Assembly: GCA_943332615.1 (NCBI GenBank)
Contig: CALQQB010000008.1
Span: forward strand, 1 to 64,000
Direction of reading: 5' to 3'
Length of the DNA stretch: 64,000 nt
DNA from: Phenylobacterium deserti
GTDB taxonomy: Bacteria > Pseudomonadota > Alphaproteobacteria > Caulobacterales > Caulobacteraceae
Position numbers and translations under genes: made by a program. Position 1 is the first letter of the stretch. Each line of letters opens with the position of its first letter. Positions 29,080 through 38,000 of the stretch are shown here, piece after piece. The notes below the pieces were generated by a model. It had not been told where the DNA came from, made no database searches, and saw nothing but the letters and a program-made list of their open reading frames with translations.

Positions 29080-29890
29080 GTCCGGCCGCGGCCAGCGGGG
29101 TGGGCGCCACGTCGATGTCGGCGACCACCTTATCCACGACGGTTCCCGCCGCGAACAGTTCGGGTCAGCGCGCCAGCATCGGGATGCGGATCGATTCCTC
29201 ATAGGCCGTGCGCTTGTCGGTCAGGCTATGCTCGCCAATCGCGAAGCCATTGTCGCCCATGTAGAGGATCAGGGAGCTATGCAGGACGCCGCGCGTCCCC
29301 AGGCGCCCCATGACCCGCCCGGCGCTCTCGTCCACCGCCAGCAGGGTCTCGGCATAGCGACGATAGTATTCGGCGATGCTGATCTTAGAATTGTATTTAA
29401 AATCAATGACATGACAGCTATTTCTCGGGTTCTGCACCCGCATCGGCCGTGTGCCCGGATCGACGGGCGGCGTCATGGTCGCCAGGTAGGTGAAGGGCGC
29501 GTTGGCGTAGCGGCCCTTGTGCCGAGCGGCCGGAATGAAGTCCGATTGCACCGCCCTGTGCGACAGGAACAGCATGAACGGCTTGTCGCCCTTCCGGCCC
29601 TCCAGCCCCATGTGCCACTTTACAACGAAGGCGGTCTCGTAGCCGGCCCGCTGCAGATATTCCGGGAAGAACACCAGGCTGGGGTCGATGGCGTGGGTGT
29701 TGTCCACCATCCGGCGCTGGTGGGCGTAAAGGCCGGTGAAGATCGAGGCGCGGGACGGCGAACACAGGGCCGTGGTGACCATGGCGTTCCTGAAGTGCAC
29801 GCCCTCGGCCGCCAGCCGGTCCAGCTGCGGCGTCGTCAGCCATCTGGCTCTCCCGATTCCCCCGACTGATCCCCCCGGGGCTGTCATCCC
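29080..29890 (-). pseudogene. Type I sulfatase pseudogene
   Basis: The remaining reading frame shows the sulfatase segment TPQLDRLAAEGVHFRNAMV, the formylglycine-forming signature CSPSRASIFTG, and later YYRRYAETLLAVDESAGRVM and YMGDNGFAIGEHSLTDK. The N-terminal metal-binding part (usually ending DDHG/DDQR) is absent. Residues normally between the WHMGLEG and PFMLFLSHRAVQ segments are shortened. The frame is cut by TGA at 29165-29167, after which typical sulfatase sequence continues in the same frame (PELFAAGTVVDKVVADIDVA) and then dissolves. An AT-rich patch at about 29380-29420 lies within it. Non-functional as it stands. Confidence 0.8.
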
Positions 29891-29988
29891 TCCGGCAACC
29901 GGACGATCCGTCAACGGCGGATGAAAACGGCGCGTACAGATCGGCGCGGGGCGGGCTAGATTGAAATCCAAGGACCAGGGGGAGTCGG

Positions 29989-31320
29989 GTGGCAGGTACG
30001 GTAACGGCGGTGGACGCCTTCGCGAAACGTCCGCTCTGGACGCAGCTCTATGTGCAGGTGCTGGCCGCCATCGTGCTGGGCGCCCTGGTCGGCTATTTTG
30101 CGCCTCAGACCGGCGAGGCGATGAAGCCGCTGGGCGACGCTTTCATCAAGCTGGTGAAGATGGTCATCGCCCCGGTGATCTTCCTGACGGTCGTCACCGG
30201 CATCGCCGGGATGCGGGACCTGGGCAAGGCTGGCGGCGTCGCGGTCAAGGCGTTCATCTACTTCTTTGTGGTCTCGACATTCGCCCTGATCCTGGGGCTG
30301 ACGGTGGCCAATGTGGTGAAACCGGGCGCCGGGATGCACATTGATCCGGCCAGCCTGGATCCGAGTAAGGTGCAGGAGTTCACCGCCAAGGCGCACGACC
30401 TGTCGCCAGTAGGCTTCCTGCTGGAGATCATCCCCAATTCGGTGGTCGGCGCCTTCGCCGAGGGCAATATCCTGCAGGTGCTGTTCTTCGCGATCTCGTT
30501 CGGCATCGCGCTGGCGATGGTCGGCGAGCGGGGGGCGCCGGCGCTGCGGGTGCTGGAGAGCCTGGGGCAGGCGGTGTTCCGGTTGGTCTCGATCTTCATG
30601 CGGGCTGCGCCGATCGGGGCGTTCGGCGCCTTTGCCTTTACGGTGGGCAAGTACGGCATCGGCTCGATCGCCAGCCTGGCGGCGCTGGTGGCGACCTTCT
30701 ACGCCACCTCTATCGGGTTTGTGCTGCTCGTGCTGGGCTTCATCGGCTGGCTGAACGGCTTCTCGATCTTCAAGCTGATCCGCTACCTGAAGGCCGAGCT
30801 GCTGCTGGTGCTGGGCACCGCCTCGTCCGAGGCGGCGCTACCCAGCCTCCTGGAGAAGCTGGAGCGGGCCGGAGCGGGCAAGGAGGTTGTCGGCCTGGTG
30901 GTGCCCACCGGCTACAGCTTCAACCTGGATGGCACCAACATCTATATGACGCTGGCGGCGCTGTTTATCGCCCAGGCCCTGGGGATTGAACTGACGCTGA
31001 TGCAGCAGCTGCTGTTGCTGAGCGTGGCAATGGCCAGCTCCAAGGGCGCAGCGGGGGTGACGGGCGCCGGGTTCATCACGCTGGCGGCGACCCTGCAGGT
31101 GGTCGATACCGTGCCGGTGGCCGGGATGGCGCTGATCCTGGGAGTGGACCGGTTCATGAGCGAGTGCAGGGCCCTGACCAACTTCATGGGCAACGCGGTA
31201 GCCACGCTGGTGGTGTCGCGCTGGGAGGGCTCGCTGGATCGCGTGGCTCTGGCGGCGGCGCTGAACGGGGAGAGCGAAGAGTTGGCCGAACCCGCCCCGG
31301 CCGGGGCCGCGGCGGATTAG
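29989..31320 (+). CDS. Dicarboxylate/amino acid:cation symporter, DctA-like
   Basis: A 443-residue inner-membrane transporter of the DAACS (glutamate/C4-dicarboxylate) family. Landmarks are [20 protein letters not shown] in helix 2, the serine-rich hairpin [17 protein letters not shown] near residue 270, [19 protein letters not shown], and [16 protein letters not shown] with [20 protein letters not shown] at the end. These form the substrate- and cation-binding core. It probably imports succinate, fumarate or malate, as in DctA. The GTG start is preceded by AGGGGGAG. It converges on the response regulator gene with a 4-base overlap. Confidence 0.92.
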   Translation: MAGTVTAVDAFAKRPLWTQLYVQVLAAIVLGALVGYFAPQTGEAMKPLGDAFIKLVKMVIAPVIFLTVVTGIAGMRDLGKAGGVAVKAFIYFFVVSTFALILGLTVANVVKPGAGMHIDPASLDPSKVQEFTAKAHDLSPVGFLLEIIPNSVVGAFAEGNILQVLFFAISFGIALAMVGERGAPALRVLESLGQAVFRLVSIFMRAAPIGAFGAFAFTVGKYGIGSIASLAALVATFYATSIGFVLLVLGFIGWLNGFSIFKLIRYLKAELLLVLGTASSEAALPSLLEKLERAGAGKEVVGLVVPTGYSFNLDGTNIYMTLAALFIAQALGIELTLMQQLLLLSVAMASSKGAAGVTGAGFITLAATLQVVDTVPVAGMALILGVDRFMSECRALTNFMGNAVATLVVSRWEGSLDRVALAAALNGESEELAEPAPAGAAAD

Positions 31321-31745
31321 CCGACGAGGCTTAGAGCGCTGGTTCGAGCGCTGCCGGTCAGCCGCTTGATTGATGCCATCAGTCCGGAGACCAGAATCGG
31401 CTTTGAGACGAAGTCGTTGAACCCCAGAGCCAGATACTCGGCCGGGCGGCGTGAATAGACGTCGGCAGTGAGCGCGATTACGGGTACGGCGCATTGCCTT
31501 CCAGGCGTGCCCCGAAGCTCGGCGATCACCTCAAGGCCTGTCATGCCGGGCATGTGTATGTCTAGCAGGACGATGTCAAAGGCTTCGACAGCCAGGCGGT
31601 CCAGTGCGTCACGGCCGCTGCAGGCCATTACGGCGTCATGACCAAAGGCGCCCAGAATCTCCTGCACGACGCGGAGATTCATCGGGTCATCATCGACGTG
31701 CAGAACCTTGAGGGGCCTGCCGTCCAATCCCGGGCTTAGAGACAC
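31317..31745 (-). CDS. Single-domain response regulator
   Basis: A receiver-only protein of about 142 residues: [21 protein letters not shown] with the acidic pocket, phospho-acceptor Asp in [12 protein letters not shown] (residue 62 from this start), [10 protein letters not shown] and [14 protein letters not shown] 31745 is chosen because GGAG lies 7 bases upstream; another GTG is at 31769. The [11 protein letters not shown] style is that of receivers detached from, or partnering with, hybrid kinases. Nearby kinase genes are broken, so its partner may be elsewhere. Confidence 0.88.
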   Translation of the reverse strand: MSLSPGLDGRPLKVLHVDDDPMNLRVVQEILGAFGHDAVMACSGRDALDRLAVEAFDIVLLDIHMPGMTGLEVIAELRGTPGRQCAVPVIALTADVYSRRPAEYLALGFNDFVSKPILVSGLMASIKRLTGSARTSALSLVG

Positions 31746-31876
31746 GGGGTGGCTCCAGTGAGCGCGCACAATACTTGCGCGCCCTATCTAGCGGTCATGG
31801 ACTTTAAGAGATGACGAACGCGGAGACCCAATCGGCGCCAATTCCAGTCAATCCCGGGGTCAATTCCTAATATTCG

Positions 31877-32236
31877 TTAGCTTTTGCGCAGCCTGGGCAA
31901 GCTTTCACGACATAATCGCCACGAGGTTGTGAACGGTCGCCGCCAAATCGCATTGGCATTCTGGCGGCGTCTCACCGATCCCAGGCCAGAGCAACGGGCG
32001 CCGCCGCGCCGCGCGCCGGCGGGGGGCGCGGGTCTCAGCAGCCAACGCTGAAAGGCAGGGTTGGCGTAGTCCAGCCGGCCGTCACGATCAGAGACCAGAG
32101 CACCCCTCGGGGCTGAATCGGTCATGCGGTAGAGGCTGGGCCGGTCCATCGGCGCGCGGGCCAGTTGGGCCGCGAGTTCGGCGACGCGCGCAGCGAGAGG
32201 CGCGTTCTCCGCCTTGAGCCCCTCGGTCGGAGACAT
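31877..32236 (-). pseudogene. Probable PAS-domain fragment of a sensor kinase
   Basis: The first half reads as a coiled coil (LKAENAPLAARVAELAAQL) leading into a PAS-like stretch (RGALVSDRDGRLDYANPAFQ). After about residue 70 the sequence turns into Arg-rich low-complexity translation, as expected after a frameshift, with no PAS core or kinase domain. It lies next to a receiver gene and 1 kb from a dead hybrid kinase, consistent with local loss of two-component genes. The call is tentative because only about 30 residues of PAS are visible. Confidence 0.4.
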
Positions 32237-32348
32237 GGTCCGACAGTCCCAGTATAAACGCCTCCCGACGCAAGCTGACGGTAGCGCGGCGATAGCGGCG
32301 TGGCGAGATTTGCGCGCATGTTAAGGATAGAAGCGGAGACGACCGTCG

Positions 32349-32717
32349 ATGATCAAACTAACCTTCTGCCTGGTGCGGTTGCCACACCTGAGCCGCGAGG
32401 CCTTCCAGGCCTACTGGTTCGACACCCATGGACCCCTGGTCGCCAGCGTCGCTGAGGCCCTGCAAATCCGCCGGTATGTGCAGATGCACAGCCTGCCATC
32501 CGAGGTCAGCGCCGGCCTGATGGCCAGCCGCAATGCGCCGCCGGAGTTCGATGGCGTGGCTGAGTTGTGGTTCGACAGTCTGGAGGCCCTGGCCGAAAAC
32601 GGCCGCCGCCCGGAAGCCCAGGCAGCGGGCGCGATGCTGCTCGAGGACGAGCGGCGGTTCATCGATCTCCCGAAGTCACCCCTGTGGTGGGGACAGGAGC
32701 GGGTTGTGGTCGGTTAG
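32349..32717 (+). CDS. EthD domain-containing protein
   Basis: A 122-residue protein of the ferredoxin-like dimeric alpha-beta-barrel EthD family. It shows IKLTFCLVRLPHLSREAF, YWFDTHGPLVASVAEAL (the conserved YW...HGP motif), RRYVQMH and FDGVAELWFDSLEAL. EthD proteins are associated with degradation of ethers and other organics, but their reaction is unclear in most cases. It stands alone on the plus strand. It is immediately convergent with the glycine-rich secreted protein, with a 4-base gap. Confidence 0.88.
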   Translation: MIKLTFCLVRLPHLSREAFQAYWFDTHGPLVASVAEALQIRRYVQMHSLPSEVSAGLMASRNAPPEFDGVAELWFDSLEALAENGRRPEAQAAGAMLLEDERRFIDLPKSPLWWGQERVVVG

Positions 32718-32721
32718 CCCC

Positions 32722-33147
32722 TTAACAAGGATAGCGCCGCTCGATCTTCACGTGGTGTCCGATGTAGGGGTCCCAGACGCGCTCGCGGCTGATGCAGATG
32801 CGTTCGCGATAGGCCGGACGGTCGTAGTAGTCGCCGTTGTAACTGTCGTAGCGCGGGTCGTAGGTGTAGCCGTTGCCATCTCCGCTGGCGTAGCCGCCGC
32901 TGTAGCCATAGCGGCTCGACGATGCGTAGCCGTTCCCGCTTTTGCCGCTGCCGGCGATGGCCGCGCCAATGGCCAGGCCCGCTATACCGGCCACTGCGGC
33001 GACAGCGGCTTTGTCGGAGCCGCTGTGATGGCGGCCATAGTAGTTTCCGTGTCGCCCATAGTCGCGGGCCTCGGCGGGGGCCGCGGCCGCGGCGACGGCG
33101 CCGGCGGCGGTCAAGGCGGCGAGGGCCGAGGTGATGAACTTACGCAT
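32722..33147 (-). CDS. Secreted Gly/Tyr-rich protein with a glycine-zipper-like segment
   Basis: A 141-residue protein with a signal peptide (MRKFITSALAALTAAGAVAAAAAPAEA cleaved near residue 27), a hydrophobic small-residue helix AAVAAVAGIAGLAIGAAIAG resembling a glycine zipper, a Tyr/Gly/Ser-rich low-complexity region, and a conserved-looking basic C-terminus ERICISRERVWDPYIGHHV with two cysteines. Proteins of this make-up are common in the envelope of Caulobacteraceae and sphingomonads. No specific function can be assigned. Confidence 0.75.
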   Translation of the reverse strand: MRKFITSALAALTAAGAVAAAAAPAEARDYGRHGNYYGRHHSGSDKAAVAAVAGIAGLAIGAAIAGSGKSGNGYASSSRYGYSGGYASGDGNGYTYDPRYDSYNGDYYDRPAYRERICISRERVWDPYIGHHVKIERRYPC

Positions 33148-33310
33148 GAGGCCTCCTGAGGTTGAGGCCGAGTTAGTCCCTCGCTGCCTGAACCGTGCCT
33201 GAACAAGGCGCCTGCGACGACATAACGTGGTGCGATGAAGGCCTCCGGATTAGTGGGTCCGCAGGGTGGCGAGGTGCAGGCTGCCCCTGCGAAGACACGA
33301 AGCCGGAAGG

Positions 33311-34470
33311 ATGGGCGCCGTACCGTCATTTGTAGAGGGGCTGGCCCATGTGGCCGCCGACAACGCCCGGGCGTTCCCGGTGCGGCTGCTGATCTGCGTG
33401 TCCGGTGCGACCCTGTTCGGGCTTGCCTTCGGCTGGAAGGCCAGCGCGCTGGCCTTCGCCGCGATCACGGCGGCCGAGGGCTTCGGGTCAGCGGTCAGCC
33501 GCGAACCGCGCCCAGGCGACCCTTTGCTGACGATCCTTCGTCTCGCGGGCATCGTGCTCACCAGCATGGTCTGGACCACCATGGCCGTCGTCTACCGGCG
33601 CTGAGGCGGCCAGCGCCGCCACGTCCCAGATCATGGCCATGATCAGCCACGAGCTGCGCACACCGATGAATGGCGTGCTGGGCATGGACCGGGCCCTGAA
33701 CCAGTCGCCGCTGGACGGCCGCGAGCGCGAGCAGGTGGAGATGCTGGTCCGGTCGGGGGAAGGCCTGATGAGCATTCTGAACGACCTGCTGGAACTGTCG
33801 AAGATCGAGGCCGGAAAGTTCGAGTTGGAACATGAGCCGTTCGATCTGCACGATCTGGCCTAGCGCAGTCTGGCGCTGTGGGCCGGTGCTACCCGTGAAG
33901 AGGGCCTGGCGTTGAGCCTGGAGATCGGACCGCACGTTCCACGGCACGTCGCTGGCGACCCGACGCGCCTGCGCCCGATTCTAACCAACTTGGTTTCCAA
34001 CGCCCTGAAATTCACAGCTAAGGGCTCGGTGGGGCTTCGGCTCTCCAGCCTGGTGAGTGTGGGCGATAGATCCTCGATCGAGTCCGCAGTGTCCGACACC
34101 GGCATCGGTATGACGCTTGAGCAGTAGGTCCGGGTGTTCGAGCCTTTCGCCCAGGCCGAGACTAGCACCGCGCCCCAGTTCGGTTGGACCGGACTGGGGC
34201 TCTCGATCTGTCGCCAGTTCGCGACCCTGATGGGCAGCGAGATCACCGCGCGGAGCGCGCCTGGCGAGGGTTCGACCTATATCTTCAGGCTACGGATGCC
34301 GGTGGCTGCACCGGCCGCCGACGCTATGCCGGGGCATCGACGAGAGCCTGCTCGCCCAAGGTTTCGATGCTTCCGCCACCAAGCCGATCGTCCCGCAGGC
34401 CCTGATCGAAGCCATCGTCACTGCCCGCCTGCGGCTCGCTGCGCGGCGCGAGGCCATCGCGGCGGCGTAG
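33311..34470 (+). pseudogene. Hybrid histidine kinase pseudogene
   Basis: The 5' part encodes a small membrane domain (LICVSGATLFGLAFGWKAS ... LAGIVLTSMVWTTMAVVYRR) that ends in TGA at 33602-33604. The kinase resumes in another frame with SQIMAMISHELRTPMNGVLG (HisKA) and continues through TAG at 33861-33863 and TAG at 34125-34127, both in frame, across ATPase motifs TNLVSNALKFTAKG, DTGIGM and WTGLGLSICRQ. The receiver is almost wholly deleted; only its C-terminal helix remains in a third frame (LLAQGFDASATKPIVPQ) before TAG 34468-34470. Both TAGs fall where Gln is expected or plausible, suggesting C-to-T changes in CAG codons. Confidence 0.85.
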
Positions 34471-34473
34471 CGG

Positions 34474-36150
34474 CTACTTGCGCTGAGCGGCCGTCCGCGC
34501 GCGGATCGGCTTGAACTCCGACCCCGCATTCCAGTCCGGCCAGGCGGTCGAGTTCGCGAGGTCGCGGCCGGCCTCGAAGGCCAGGGTGACGTCGTCGGCG
34601 GCGCCCTGGTAGTTCTGGCTCTCGTCCCAGCGGTCGCAGGTCTGGTGGTAGCAACGGGCGGTGTAGGCCTCGACCCAGGCTTCACCGGCCGCCCGGCCGC
34701 CCTGGATCAGGTCCGCGCCGCCGCTCATGCCCATGAACAGGATCGTCGGCACCCCACGCTTGGCGACCGAGAAGTGGTCAGCGCGGTAGAACAGGGCGCG
34801 CTCGGGCTTCGGGTCCGGGGTGATCGTGCGCGCGTGGCGGGCGGCGACGGCGACAAGGCTGACTTCGAGCTCATTCTGGCCCGCGCCCACCAGCACCAGG
34901 TCGCGGGCCGGGCCGCTCACCTGCAGGACGTCAAAGGTGTAGTTCGCGACCATCCTCGCCAACTCCGATTCATGGGCCTGGGCGTAGTACTCGCTGCCCA
35001 GCAGGCCGCGCTCCTCGGCGGTCCAGGCGGCGAACAGGATCGTACGCGTCGGCGGCGGGGCCGCCTTGAAGGCTCTCGCCGTCTCGATCACCCCAGCGAC
35101 GCCGACCGCGTCGTCGATGGCGCCGGGGCGAATGACCGCTCCGGAGGCGTCCGCCGGGCCGATGCCGTAGGCGTCCCAGTGGGCAGCATAGAGGATCGTT
35201 TCGTTCGGACGGCTGGCCCCGGGAATCTTCGCCAGCACGTTCTGGCTGTTCAGTTTCGTGAAACGGTTCTGGTAGTCGGCGGAGAAGGTGGCGCCCTTCA
35301 GGACCACCGGGCGGAAGGCGGCGGTGCGGGCGCGGGCCTTCTCAGCCTCGAAGTCCAGGCCGGCGGCCCTGAACAACTCCACCGTCAGGTCGCGCTGAAT
35401 CCAGCCCTGCAGCAGCAGCTTGTCCTTCGCTGGCGCCTTGCGGACGACGTCGTAGCTCTCGCCATTGGAGGCCACGACCGTGCTCCAGCCGTAGGCCGCT
35501 CCGGCCGTCTCATGGATGATCAGCATGCCCAGCGCGCCGCGGCGCACCGCCTCCTCATACTTGTAGACCCAGCGGCCGTAGAACGTGGCCGCACGGCCAC
35601 CGAACTTGCCAGCGACCGGGTCACCGGGGCCGGCCTCGAAGTCAGGGTCGTTGATCAGGACGAGCGCGATCTTGCCCTTCAGGTCCATGCCCTTGAAATC
35701 GTCCCAGCCGCGCTCCCGAGCGGTGACCCCATAGCCGACGAAAACGATGGGCGCGGCGCGGATCGCCACCCGCGCGACCGGCCGCTGCGTCTCGATCCGC
35801 AGGTCGGTCTGTTCATGCAGGGCTTTGAGCTTGCCGCCGGCGCTGAGCGTGTAGGTTCCGCCGGCCTGGGTCTGGTAGCGCCAGAGCGGCACGGCCTGGG
35901 TCCAACCACCATCATCGCCGGCTGGTTCCAGGCCCAGGGCCGTGAACTCCCGAATGATGAAGTCGACCGTCATGGTCTCGCCCGGTCCGCCGGGGCCACG
36001 CCCGGCATAGGGCTCGGACGCCAGCTCACGGGTCATGTCGGAGAGCCGCTGAGCCGAAATGTCCTGTGCGTCGGCTGCCATTCCGGCAAACAGGATTCCG
36101 GTAAATAGGGTTAGGGTGAAGGTAAGGGTCGCGAAGGTAGCGTTCATCAT
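34474..36150 (-). CDS. Secreted M28 family zinc metallopeptidase
   Basis: A 558-residue exported aminopeptidase-type M28 enzyme. The signal peptide (TLTFTLTLFTGILFAGMAADAQ) is followed by a prodomain and a PA-domain insertion (LKGKIALVLINDPDFEAGPG). The di-zinc site is recognisable as AAHWDAYG, GAIDDAVGVAGVIE and AWTAEERGLLGSEYY, the last holding the catalytic Glu pair. The C-terminal DRWDESQNYQGAADDVTLA is typical of bacterial M28 proteins of this length. ATG at 36150 or 36147 was chosen because the signal peptide starts there. It probably trims peptides in the periplasm. Confidence 0.92.
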   Translation of the reverse strand: MMNATFATLTFTLTLFTGILFAGMAADAQDISAQRLSDMTRELASEPYAGRGPGGPGETMTVDFIIREFTALGLEPAGDDGGWTQAVPLWRYQTQAGGTYTLSAGGKLKALHEQTDLRIETQRPVARVAIRAAPIVFVGYGVTARERGWDDFKGMDLKGKIALVLINDPDFEAGPGDPVAGKFGGRAATFYGRWVYKYEEAVRRGALGMLIIHETAGAAYGWSTVVASNGESYDVVRKAPAKDKLLLQGWIQRDLTVELFRAAGLDFEAEKARARTAAFRPVVLKGATFSADYQNRFTKLNSQNVLAKIPGASRPNETILYAAHWDAYGIGPADASGAVIRPGAIDDAVGVAGVIETARAFKAAPPPTRTILFAAWTAEERGLLGSEYYAQAHESELARMVANYTFDVLQVSGPARDLVLVGAGQNELEVSLVAVAARHARTITPDPKPERALFYRADHFSVAKRGVPTILFMGMSGGADLIQGGRAAGEAWVEAYTARCYHQTCDRWDESQNYQGAADDVTLAFEAGRDLANSTAWPDWNAGSEFKPIRARTAAQRK

Positions 36151-36289
36151 CGACCTATAGTGCTCTGGACGACACAGCGGGAAGCCCATGGTGCCGAACG
36201 GCTGCCTCCCGCGTTAGGGGTAACGGTATCTGGGGCTTGCGGGCAGCCCCGTCTTCAGACGACATGTTGACGAGCGAACGGGACAGACC

Positions 36290-36715
36290 ATGAGCGGCAA
36301 CGACAAGGTGGTGACGGCGACGACGCTGGGGCGCAACCCGATCCCGGTGGCGCTGATCTGTCTGGGTGCGGCCTGGCTGGCGCTCACGCCCCGGCGGCGG
36401 CGGCGGACGAGCGAGCCCAAGCCCACGGGCTATTTCGACATCTATGAGGGTTTCGATTCCGACGAAGACGGGCGCGCCCGTCTTGCGGCCCGCATGTCGG
36501 TCGCGCGCGCCAGGCTGTCGGGCGCCTTCGATGCCGCCAAGGGCCAGGCCGAGGCCGTGGCCCGCGCGGTGCGGGCCAGCTCCTATCACCGCTCGATCCG
36601 CAAGAAGCTGGGCGCCGCCGTCGAGGTCGAGACCGTCGCGGCCGTTGGCGTGGGCGTGGTGGTCGGCCTGGCAATCGGAATCGGCCTGATGGCGGCCTCG
36701 CGCCGCCGGGATTAG
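36290..36715 (+). CDS. Small membrane protein of unknown function
   Basis: A 141-residue protein with a hydrophobic segment near the N-terminus (IPVALICLGAAWLAL), a following RRRRR cluster, a central charged helix (RLAARMSVARARLSGAF) and a C-terminal membrane segment (VAAVGVGVVVGLAIGIGLM) ending in SRRRD. The outline resembles ElaB/YqjD- and DUF3618-like membrane-anchored helical proteins, but no clear family match is claimed. It overlaps the end of convergent copD by 4 bases. Confidence 0.7.
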   Translation: MSGNDKVVTATTLGRNPIPVALICLGAAWLALTPRRRRRTSEPKPTGYFDIYEGFDSDEDGRARLAARMSVARARLSGAFDAAKGQAEAVARAVRASSYHRSIRKKLGAAVEVETVAAVGVGVVVGLAIGIGLMAASRRRD

Positions 36716-37557
36716 GCGTGGGCGGCGGGCAGGACCGTTCCCATCCAGGCCACCAGGCCAATGACGGTCGCACCCAGCAGGGTTTCCAGTACGAGTGACG
36801 TAATGAGCGCGCGGGGCGATGGTTCGCTCCGGGCAATCGCGCGATCCAGCGCCGGCGTCAGTTTCCACCGGTTCGCTGCGGCCAGGGCCAGCATCATCAT
36901 GAACAGCACCAGCTTGGCGGCCAGAAGGCGGCCGTAGGGCGTGGCCGTCAGGTGGAGGGCGGCGGCGGGACCGACCAGCACGCAACTGTTCACCAAGCCC
37001 GAGAGCAGGATCAGGCACACCAGCGCCGGCCCCAGTCTCGAGAAGTCGCGCAGGGCCGAGGCGGCGCTGGCTGGGTCGCGGTGGTCCAGCGCCAGCAGCG
37101 CCAGGACGGGAAGGGCGCCGATCCAGGCCGTTGCGGCCAGCAGGTGAATGATGTCGGCGAGGAGGTGTGCGGCCCCCAGCACGCCGGCACCGATCCCACC
37201 GTGGCCGGTCCAGGCGAAGGAGGCCGCGGCCAGTCCGCCGAGCCCGGCCAGGACCGTCCAGGCCGATGGGCGTACAATCGAGACAGCGGCGGCCAGCAGC
37301 AGCAGGCCGACGCGGACCAGGCCGGCGCGGCCAAAACTGGTGTCGGTCGCGACAGAACCGATGGCGGAGAGGTCGGCGATGCCAATCGCCTCGGCCGCCA
37401 GCCACCCGCAGGTGGCGGCGACCCCGATCAGCGCCGCTGCGGGGCTGAGCCAGCGCGGCCAGGCCGGCGCTGCTGTCGTGGCCAGCAACAGGCTGGAGCC
37501 GCCGACGATCGCCACGGCCCCGTACTGGACCGTGCGGGCGAGGACGGTGGCGTCCAC
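36712..37557 (-). CDS. copD: Copper resistance protein CopD
   Basis: A 281-residue inner-membrane protein with about eight hydrophobic helices of the CopD/PcoD family, proposed to move copper across the inner membrane together with CopC. Visible signatures are SFAWTGHGG, LLADIIHLLAATAWIGALPVL with conserved His residues, and FSRLGPALVCLILLSGLVN. It is the last gene of copA-copB-copC-copD, 10 bases after copC. Family assignment is good; direction of transport is not certain even for the family. Confidence 0.88.
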   Translation of the reverse strand: MDATVLARTVQYGAVAIVGGSSLLLATTAAPAWPRWLSPAAALIGVAATCGWLAAEAIGIADLSAIGSVATDTSFGRAGLVRVGLLLLAAAVSIVRPSAWTVLAGLGGLAAASFAWTGHGGIGAGVLGAAHLLADIIHLLAATAWIGALPVLALLALDHRDPASAASALRDFSRLGPALVCLILLSGLVNSCVLVGPAAALHLTATPYGRLLAAKLVLFMMMLALAAANRWKLTPALDRAIARSEPSPRALITSLVLETLLGATVIGLVAWMGTVLPAAHA

Positions 37558-37567
37558 GCGCCCCGGC

Positions 37568-37930
37568 CTATCTGACGCTGAAGTTGAACACGCCTTCGGA
37601 CTTGTGGCCGTCCGCCGACAGCACGTGCCACTTCACCAGGTAGGCGCCCGGCGCGAGAGGGGCCTTGGGCGTGGCTTCGATGGCGACGCCGGCGGCCTTG
37701 GAGGTGACCGGCACCGGTACGCCCACGGCTGTGGTCAGGTCCGCGGCGGAGAATTTTGGCTCAAGCTTCTCGTTGAACTGCAGGTGCAGCGCCTTGGGTG
37801 CGGCCACGGCGGCATTGGCGGCCGGCGTGCTGGCAACGAGATGGGCATGGGCCTGCGCCTGAGCCGCCAACAGCAGGGCAGGAACGGCGGCGGCGGTGGC
37901 CAACGCGCGGCCAGAGGTCATGACGGTCAT
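37568..37930 (-). CDS. copC: Periplasmic copper-binding protein CopC
   Basis: A 120-residue periplasmic beta-sandwich protein. After the signal peptide ending AQAQAHA comes the mature N-terminal HLVASTPAANA, whose first His is the conserved Cu(II) ligand of CopC, then LHLQFNEKLEPKFS and the C-terminal YLVKWHVLSADGHKSEGVF with the second conserved His cluster. The ATG at 37930 has GGAG 6 bases upstream; in-frame ATGs also exist at 37942 and 37921. It is placed directly before copD, as in typical cop operons. Confidence 0.92.
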   Translation of the reverse strand: MTVMTSGRALATAAAVPALLLAAQAQAHAHLVASTPAANAAVAAPKALHLQFNEKLEPKFSAADLTTAVGVPVPVTSKAAGVAIEATPKAPLAPGAYLVKWHVLSADGHKSEGVFNFSVR

Positions 37931-38000
37931 TGGAATCTCCATGGGGTCAACTCTAGGAGCGCGCGACGGGCTGTGCATGCAAGGGGTGCGAGGCCACGAG

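Noticed and set aside
33861-34127. Amber recoding (TAG read as an amino acid) in the kinase
   Set aside because: The same gene has a frameshift upstream and a deleted receiver downstream, so decay explains the stops.
34645-36108. 487-codon plus-strand frame opposite the M28 peptidase
   Set aside because: Arg/Gly-rich translation with no domain; shadow frame.
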